From contig CAZYIE010000063.1 of NCBI GenBank assembly GCA_964646755.1, positions 1-8,760 of the forward strand: DNA of 8,760 nucleotides. The letters run 5' to 3'. Positions 5,059 through 8,760 of this stretch are shown one piece after another. A model generated the notes under the pieces. It was given only the letters and a program-made list of their open reading frames with translations, had not been told where the DNA came from and did no database searches. The translations under genes and the position numbers were made by a program. This DNA is from MVRV01 sp964646755. Its GTDB lineage: Bacteria; Desulfobacterota; Syntrophia; Syntrophales; Smithellaceae. The stretch's first letter is position 1. The number at the start of each line of letters is the position of its first letter.

Positions 5059-5670
5059 TCACGCCAGTTTTTTCTTAATCCATTGAAGCGGGAAAAGCAT
5101 AGATACATTTTGCTGATATTGACGGTAAGCATCACCAAATTCCACGATCAGCTTGCGTTCCTCCAGTAGTGTGCCGATTAAAACATAGATGCTCAAGATG
5201 ATGTTGGTAATGAGTGCGGTAACATCAAGATCGCCCGCCCAAAGGAGCGGGAATATCCCGGCATAGAACGGGTGGCGCAAGACGCCCAGAATTCCGCGGG
5301 AAGAAAGCCAGCCGGTATCATTGATCAGATTATGGCTTGTGCCCTGCTTAATCTGCGCCAGGCCGGAAAACTGAGCAATGCTGTAATGTTTTGCTCCCGC
5401 AACGAAGAGAAAAATTCCGCTGAGGAAAAGAATATATTTAAAGGGAAGAAGATAACCATCCCAAACAAAAAATGGTTCCTGTTTTATTGATAGAGAAAAA
5501 ATAACAACGGGAATCAAGGTAATGATGGAAAAAACGTTATAAAATAGCCGGTAAAACCGGTACTTATTGCCCAGCTCTCGGTGAAGATAATCGGTGACAG
5601 CAACACTGATGAGTGCGCTGTGCAGGACACAATAAGTGATCCATAGAAGCGCCAGGATGAAATATTCCAT
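5059..5670 (-). CDS. ICMT/NnrU-type integral membrane methyltransferase family protein
   Basis: A 203-residue protein with about five transmembrane segments (roughly 3-22, 43-61, 75-93, 137-144 as a short hydrophobic stretch, and 150-168). It has the C-terminal signature of isoprenylcysteine/phospholipid methyltransferases: GVLRHPFYAG (129-138, RHP at 132-134 in the S-adenosylmethionine site), then LLEERKLIVEFGDAYRQYQQNV (168-189, with E170/E171). Members methylate carboxyl, amino or thiol groups of membrane-associated substrates, and the related MddA methylates methanethiol; the substrate here is unknown. ATG 5670 follows AAGG by about 8 bases. It starts 31 bp after the hgcB stop on the same strand, so it is probably the last gene of the marR-hgcA-hgcB operon. 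A membrane methyltransferase next to a mercury-methylating pair is suggestive, but a functional link is inference. Confidence 0.85.
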   Translation of the reverse strand: MEYFILALLWITYCVLHSALISVAVTDYLHRELGNKYRFYRLFYNVFSIITLIPVVIFSLSIKQEPFFVWDGYLLPFKYILFLSGIFLFVAGAKHYSIAQFSGLAQIKQGTSHNLINDTGWLSSRGILGVLRHPFYAGIFPLLWAGDLDVTALITNIILSIYVLIGTLLEERKLIVEFGDAYRQYQQNVSMLFPLQWIKKKLA

Positions 5671-5701
5671 GATTCTACCTTATGTAAAATCCAACCGGAA
5701 G

Positions 5702-6028
5702 CTAGCAGCAACAGCCGCCTTTGTTGCCCATCTTTGTGCCGTCTGTATTCGGTCCGCAACAGCATTCACCGCCATTGCGTCCCAGCAGCGAGTTGATGAC
5801 AGCCGCAGCACAGCCGACGCCGGCTTCCACTGAAACGGCGCCAAACGGGCAGTTGCGGCTGCATGCTCCGCATTCCATGCAGGCATCACGATTCTGTATT
5901 ACTGCATGTTTGCTGTTCATTTTAAACACTTCATGGGGACAAACTTCCAGGCACATTCCGCAGCCGGTGCATTTGTTTTCATCGAGCTTTAGAGTTACAA
6001 TGTTTTTTAAATAAACTAAATTTTTCAT
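5702..6028 (-). CDS. hgcB: Mercury methylation ferredoxin HgcB
   Basis: A 108-residue 2[4Fe-4S] ferredoxin that transfers electrons to the corrinoid of HgcA and probably delivers Hg(II). Cluster motifs are CTGCGMCLEVCP (C20, C23, C26, C30) and CMECGACSRNCP (C50, C53, C56, C60). Next comes the HgcB-specific VEAGVGCAAAVINSLLGR with C73, matching the conserved lone Cys of characterised HgcB, and then a Cys-rich tail. The tail is unusual: CCC at 89-91 and again at 106-108, joined by GPNTDGTKMGNKGG, where I recall characterised HgcBs having one C-terminal Cys pair or cluster. Start: ATG 6028 with GGAG six bases upstream; an in-frame TTG at 6046 overlaps hgcA and is unlikely. The start is 10 bp after the hgcA stop, so the two are co-translated. 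Confidence 0.95.
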   Translation of the reverse strand: MKNLVYLKNIVTLKLDENKCTGCGMCLEVCPHEVFKMNSKHAVIQNRDACMECGACSRNCPFGAVSVEAGVGCAAAVINSLLGRNGGECCCGPNTDGTKMGNKGGCCC

Positions 6029-6038
6029 TTTATGCTCC

Positions 6039-7199
6039 CTAAGCAATCACTCGCGATGTTATCCAGCTTACCAAACCTACTGTACCGGCGGCAATCTGTG
6101 CGGGCAGCGCCCAGCGCATTTCCTTCTTTACTCCCGATAAAGAAGTGTAGGTCGAGGCGCCGGTAAAATTCATCGCTAAAAAGCCCGCTATTGCCGGAAT
6201 TATCAGTAGCCAGGCCAGAGCTTCTATCCTTCCTGCCCAGATCTGTAAATTTACATCCCGCAAATAAAGAAGAATAAGAGCAACAACTAAGCCCAGCGAA
6301 AAACCTTTAGTCGAAAATGCGCGTCCCGGCAAATAAGGTAAAAGCAGGGGATTTAAAACCGCACCACTGACGATAGCACTTAAAAAAGCAAGAATGGCAA
6401 AAAAACCATAGTTCAGAGCATTGGCCCAGAATCCGTCAGGGCCGCCGATGCCGCTCGAAATAAAGAGAACAGGCGCAATAATCAAAAATGGTTTTATTGC
6501 GTAAACAGCCTCGATGGGAATCAGCACCGCTCTGTCTTTTAAAGGAAAGGTCACCGTCCGCATTGCCGGTGTGCTTTGCCAACCGGAATCAAGATAAGCA
6601 GGCAAATCTTCCGCTCTGACCGGCCCGTAATATACTTTAAAACCGGAGATTTTTTTCACGGTGTGACCGGCTACACCCGGCGCTCCCAGCTGCGGCAGGA
6701 TTAATTTCCTATGGCTGACAATATTTTTCAGGCCGCTTAATTCGATTCTTTTTATCAGTTCTTCAGTGCCGAAGCTGCCATGTCCTGCGGCGCACCAGAC
6801 ATTGATGCCTTGCGTATCCAGTACTAAAATCCAGGCGTTTCTGCTAGGCAGAGCGCGGCGCAGGTAATCGAAGCTCATTTTATAATTAGCTGTAACCAGC
6901 ACCGGTGAATTACTGTCAGGATCGCCCAAGGCATACAGACCAGGATCAACCATATAATCCATTCTGCCGACACCAAAGCGTGCTCTAACCGTTCCCCAAT
7001 GATCCCGTCCCTGTAACTCAGAAGAGACCTGCGGTATCCGGCCCGTTGATGTTGACACGGAACCTGTAATGAAAGGTTGATCCAGCCTCGGCACACTATT
7101 TTGAGTTTCATGTGCTGCCGAACAACAATTAGTCTCCTCTGAAATTATAGGGAATATTATTTGACTTTCGCGTCTGGAACAACCGTCTTTTATATTCAT
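6039..7199 (-). CDS. hgcA: Mercury methylation corrinoid protein HgcA
   Basis: A 386-residue membrane-anchored corrinoid protein that transfers a methyl group from its cobalt to Hg(II), giving methylmercury. Layout: an N-terminal extension (1-40, with C7 and C25-C26); a corrinoid domain (about 41-240) with WGTVRARFGVGRM, PGLYALG and SPVLVTANYKMSFD; the cap helix NVWCAAGH (133-140) with Cys136, the presumed lower cobalt ligand; FGTEELIKRI; HRKLILPQLGAPGV; and FPLKDRAVLIPIE. Five transmembrane segments (about 240-386) follow, including FLAMNFTGASTYTSL. His140 stands where the diagnostic N(V/I)WCA(A/G)GK motif has Lys; the codon (6782-6780) reads CAT. Start: ATG 7199, with GGAAGGA about 7 bases upstream; a TTG at 7235 would overlap marR. 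It is second in the operon, 13 bp after marR. The soluble CFeSP of the acetyl-CoA pathway is excluded by the cap helix, membrane domain and hgcB neighbour. Confidence 0.96.
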   Translation of the reverse strand: MNIKDGCSRRESQIIFPIISEETNCCSAAHETQNSVPRLDQPFITGSVSTSTGRIPQVSSELQGRDHWGTVRARFGVGRMDYMVDPGLYALGDPDSNSPVLVTANYKMSFDYLRRALPSRNAWILVLDTQGINVWCAAGHGSFGTEELIKRIELSGLKNIVSHRKLILPQLGAPGVAGHTVKKISGFKVYYGPVRAEDLPAYLDSGWQSTPAMRTVTFPLKDRAVLIPIEAVYAIKPFLIIAPVLFISSGIGGPDGFWANALNYGFFAILAFLSAIVSGAVLNPLLLPYLPGRAFSTKGFSLGLVVALILLYLRDVNLQIWAGRIEALAWLLIIPAIAGFLAMNFTGASTYTSLSGVKKEMRWALPAQIAAGTVGLVSWITSRVIA

Positions 7200-7212
7200 T
7201 ACTTTATCCTTC

Positions 7213-7677
7213 CTACTCGCAGCAGCTATATCCAACCGCTGAATTTTTTATTGCACTGATAAAAACCTTGATTGATTCCAAAACATCAGTTCTTTTTTCT
7301 TCTGGGATATTTTCACTTATCTTCTGGAAAAAGCCTTCAAGACACAGTGAAACATTTTGATGAATTTTTCTGCCATTTTCGGTCAGGAAAAGCGTTACCG
7401 CCCGCGAATCGTGAACGGCCTTATCGCGCCTTAAAAGTCCTTTGGAAATTAAGGGATTAACCAGGCGGGTTGTTGTGCTCTTTTCCACTGCCAGAATTGT
7501 ATGCAAATCGGTCATGTTCAGTTCTTGGCGTTTGGCTACGGCATCGAGGATCATAAACTGATGAAATGTTACGCCTTCACAAAAGGCAACATCCTGGCGA
7601 CAGCAGCGCGTAACCTGCGCCATTCCCATAAATATTTCCATCAATTCACTGCTTTGGTCATTTAATTTCATTTGCAT
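7213..7677 (-). CDS. Cysteine-rich MarR family regulator heading the hgcAB operon
   Basis: About 154 residues from ATG 7677. MarR fold: a dimerisation helix, FHQFMILDAVAKRQELNMTDLHTIL, the recognition helix VEKSTTTRLVNPLISKGLL (about 64-82), the wing DKAVHDSRAVTLFLTENGRK (about 85-104), and C-terminal helices. Six cysteines stand out: C25-C26 and C33 near the dimer interface, C112, and C152-C153 at the very end. In MarR proteins such thiols commonly sense oxidants or soft metals, so an Hg- or As-thiol sensor is a reasonable inference, not shown. It is the first gene of the operon, 13 bp before hgcA, and an autoregulatory palindrome overlaps its promoter. The in-frame TTG at 7692 lies in that palindrome; ATG 7677 coincides with the predicted transcription start, and no ribosome-binding site is visible. 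Confidence 0.85.
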   Translation of the reverse strand: MQMKLNDQSSELMEIFMGMAQVTRCCRQDVAFCEGVTFHQFMILDAVAKRQELNMTDLHTILAVEKSTTTRLVNPLISKGLLRRDKAVHDSRAVTLFLTENGRKIHQNVSLCLEGFFQKISENIPEEKRTDVLESIKVFISAIKNSAVGYSCCE

Positions 7678-7678
7678 T

Positions 7679-7711
7679 GTTGTATAGTACAACTATAACT
7701 ATGTTTGTCAA
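7679..7711 (-). promoter_or_regulatory. Promoter and operator of the marR-hgcAB operon
   Basis: Minus strand: -35 TTGACA (7711-7706), 16-bp spacer, -10 TACTAT (7689-7684, four of six consensus positions). The -10 lies in the perfect inverted repeat GTTGTA-tag-TACAAC (7679-7693), a typical MarR-sized operator. Predicted transcription start about 7677, at the marR ATG, so the message may be leaderless. Confidence 0.6.
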
Positions 7712-7737
7712 GAGGTAAAAAGAAATTGTAAATAATC

Positions 7738-7775
7738 TTGACAGCGTCTGGCTATTTGGCTATATTACCAAATAG
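7738..7775 (+). promoter_or_regulatory. Promoter and ArsR-type operator of the arsR operon
   Basis: -35 TTGACA (7738-7743), a 17-bp spacer and -10 TATATT (7761-7766) form a strong sigma70-type promoter. The perfect inverted repeat CTATTTGG (7752-7759) / CCAAATAG (7768-7775), with an 8-bp gap, straddles the -10, as expected for an ArsR autorepressor site. AGGAGG at 7781-7786 then serves the arsR ATG at 7794. Confidence 0.8.
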
Positions 7776-7793
7776 ATTATAGGAGGACTGAAG

Positions 7794-8126
7794 ATGAAAA
7801 GCTCTGTAACGCCTCAGTATGAAGTACGGGCAAAAATCATCAAAGCAATGGCGCACCCAAGTCGGCTTTTTATTATTGAGGAGCTCAACAAAGGTGAACA
7901 ATGCGTCAATGATCTGACGGCAATGATTGGTGCCGATGCTTCTAGCGTTTCCAAACATTTAAGTGTTTTAAAAAATGCCGGTCTGGTCATGATGGAGAAA
8001 AGAGGCAATGCCATTTTTTATCGTCTGCGGGTTCCGTGTATTATGCAGTTTATTGGCTGCGTGGAAGACGTATTGTCGGCCAATGCCAAAGAGCATGCTC
8101 GTATATTGAAGTGCTGTAAAAAATAA
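7794..8126 (+). CDS. ArsR family metal(loid)-type repressor
   Basis: A 110-residue winged-helix repressor: MAHPSRLFIIEELNKGEQCVNDL, recognition helix ASSVSKHLSVLKNAGLV (about 49-65), wing MEKRGNAIFYRLRVP, and a C-terminal dimer helix. The classical arsenite site ELCVCDL is reduced to GEQCVNDL with only C37. Further cysteines are C82, C89 and C107-C108, so the effector site must be atypical or formed with C-terminal thiols. ArsR proteins generally dissociate from DNA on binding a soft metal or metalloid. ATG 7794 has AGGAGG seven bases upstream. It is transcribed divergently from marR-hgcAB and is followed after 13 bp by the thioredoxin gene. No arsenic transporter, reductase or methyltransferase gene is present, so an arsenic role is not supported by the window; mercury is an alternative inducer. 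Confidence 0.9.
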   Translation: MKSSVTPQYEVRAKIIKAMAHPSRLFIIEELNKGEQCVNDLTAMIGADASSVSKHLSVLKNAGLVMMEKRGNAIFYRLRVPCIMQFIGCVEDVLSANAKEHARILKCCKK

Positions 8127-8139
8127 AAGGAGGCAAAAG

Positions 8140-8373
8140 GTGAAAATAGAAATTCTGGGTGTAGGTTGTGCGAAATGTCATAAGTTGGAAGAAATGGTCC
8201 GTGCGGCAGTTGGTAAAGCCGGTGTTGGTGCGGATATATCCAAAGTTGAGGATATTAAAAAGATCATGGGATACGGCGTGATGACGACACCAGCTCTGGT
8301 AATTGAAGGCGAGGTTAAAATTGCCGGCAAGATACCGACAGAAGATCAAATTAAAAGCTGGCTTGGTGAATAG
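8140..8373 (+). CDS. Small thioredoxin-fold redox protein (TM0996/MTH895 family)
   Basis: A 77-residue thioredoxin/glutaredoxin-like protein starting MKIEILGVGCAKCHKLEEMV. It has the active-site disulfide C10-AK-C13, the cis-proline motif MTTPALVIEGEV (P51) and an ending of DQIKSWLGE. Length and motifs fit the TM0996/MTH895 'redox-active disulfide' family, often encoded with ArsR regulators, permeases and metal-resistance genes. It may exchange thiols in bound metal complexes or reduce a partner; this is inference. Start: GTG 8140, six bases after GGAGG (8129-8133), 13 bp after arsR, so co-transcribed. The stop TAG overlaps the first open codon of the truncated DGC gene. Confidence 0.9.
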   Translation: MKIEILGVGCAKCHKLEEMVRAAVGKAGVGADISKVEDIKKIMGYGVMTTPALVIEGEVKIAGKIPTEDQIKSWLGE

Positions 8374-8645
8374 GATTATCAGGATATGTCCAATCGGCAA
8401 AGGGCGCTGATGAAAACATTACCATTGACGGATGTCCGGTGGCCTGCGCGAAAAAGACGCTCGAAAAAATCGGCGTTACCCCGACGTCGTATATATTAAC
8501 TGATATGGGATTGGTTAAGGGAGAAAGCCCCGTTTCCGAAATAATTATTGCCCGGATGTGTGAAAAAATTAAAGCTGCCAATGGTACCAAAACTGTTATG
8601 GAGAGAACAATAACCGGCGGCTGTGGATGCGGCGGTAAATGTTAG
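8370..8645 (+). pseudogene. 5'-truncated DGC-domain (putative zinc-binding) protein
   Basis: An open frame without a proper start reads SGYVQSAKGADENITIDGCPVACAKKTLEKIG... then YILTDMGLVKGESPVSE, and ends in the cysteine-rich GGCGCGGKC. This is the DGC-domain family, named for the D-G-C of IDGCP-ACAKK. The N-terminal third, including the usual early Cys motif and the LAG-GG turn region, is missing. The frame is closed by TGA at 8367-8369 and begins directly at the thioredoxin stop, so a deletion or recombination joined the two genes. A GTG at 8439 could start a 68-residue product but has no good ribosome-binding site and would omit the DGC motif. DGC proteins are commonly encoded next to ArsR and small thioredoxin genes, so an intact gene once belonged to this operon. 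Biochemical function of the family is not established. Confidence 0.75.
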
Positions 8646-8760
8646 ATGCCTTTCAGAAGGTAGCATTCAGGATAGAATCATTGTGCTTCAATGTTAGGGA
8701 GATTATCAGTAGTGTCCGGTTAATTTAAATTCATTACGTTTATAAATCAATAATAACAAA
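8646..8760. other. Non-coding right edge with a possible insertion-sequence end
   Basis: TAGTGTCCGGTTAA at 8710-8723, followed by AT-rich DNA, resembles the terminal inverted repeat I recall for IS4-like elements. The transposase would lie beyond the window. The bases just after the DGC stop (ATGC...CCTTTCAGAAGG...GCAT, 8645-8667) can form a weak hairpin without a T-tract. No gene is seen. Confidence 0.3.

Noticed and set aside
6039..7199. HgcA as the acetyl-CoA pathway corrinoid protein (CFeSP large subunit)
   Set aside because: It has the NVWCAAG cap helix, five C-terminal membrane segments and hgcB immediately downstream. It lacks an N-terminal iron-sulfur motif and CODH/ACS neighbours.
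8360..8400. Programmed -1 frameshift joining the thioredoxin and DGC frames
   Set aside because: There is no slippery heptamer at GGTGAATAGG and no downstream structure that I can see. The thioredoxin ends at its usual family length, and the DGC domain is missing its N-terminus rather than being split.
7794..8645. Arsenic resistance (ars) operon or mer operon
   Set aside because: Only an ArsR-type regulator and a small thioredoxin are present. There is no arsenite exporter, arsenate reductase, ArsM, MerA, MerT or MerP in the window.

Overview
The window looks like part of an anaerobic, moderately AT-rich bacterial genome. Desulfobacterota (for example the Syntrophia group) is my best guess, from the gene content and the style of interspersed repeats; there is no rRNA or other marker gene to confirm it. 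The outstanding content is a mercury-methylation locus, hgcA-hgcB, in the right-hand third.

Region 1 (1-2710) is a mobile, repeat-rich accessory zone. It holds a truncated DUF3592 gene copy (1-160), a PIN-toxin/antitoxin pair (875-193, minus), a phd-type antitoxin cut off after about 34 native codons (1097-1228), and an intact DUF3592 membrane-protein gene (1457-1909). That gene lies inside an 816-bp unit bounded by 55-bp inverted repeats (1198-1252 and 1959-2013). A TumE/TumA toxin-antitoxin operon (2710-2058, minus) follows, with a near-consensus promoter so close to the start codon that the mRNA may be leaderless.

Region 2 (2711-5058) holds one large gene, a polytopic GT39/ArnT-like glycosyltransferase (4486-2822, minus). 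Around it are small gene fragments: a TSP3-like acidic repeat, an AbrB-like C-terminus, and a 39-bp relic of a tumA-like gene.

Region 3 (5059-7677, minus) reads as one operon: marR (7677-7213), hgcA (7199-6039), hgcB (6028-5702), then an ICMT/NnrU-type membrane methyltransferase (5670-5059). HgcA, the membrane corrinoid protein, and HgcB, the two-cluster ferredoxin, together methylate Hg(II). HgcA has His where the diagnostic cap-helix motif normally has Lys, and HgcB has two C-terminal Cys triplets.

Region 4 (7738-8645, plus) is divergent from region 3: arsR, a TM0996/MTH895-type small thioredoxin, and a 5'-truncated DGC-domain (putative zinc-binding) gene. The 116-bp marR-arsR intergenic region carries two back-to-back sigma70-type promoters, each with a perfect palindrome over its -10. 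Paired or clustered cysteines recur in MarR, HgcA, HgcB, ArsR and the DGC fragment, which suggests thiol or soft-metal chemistry throughout. The right edge (8710 onward) may be the start of an insertion sequence.
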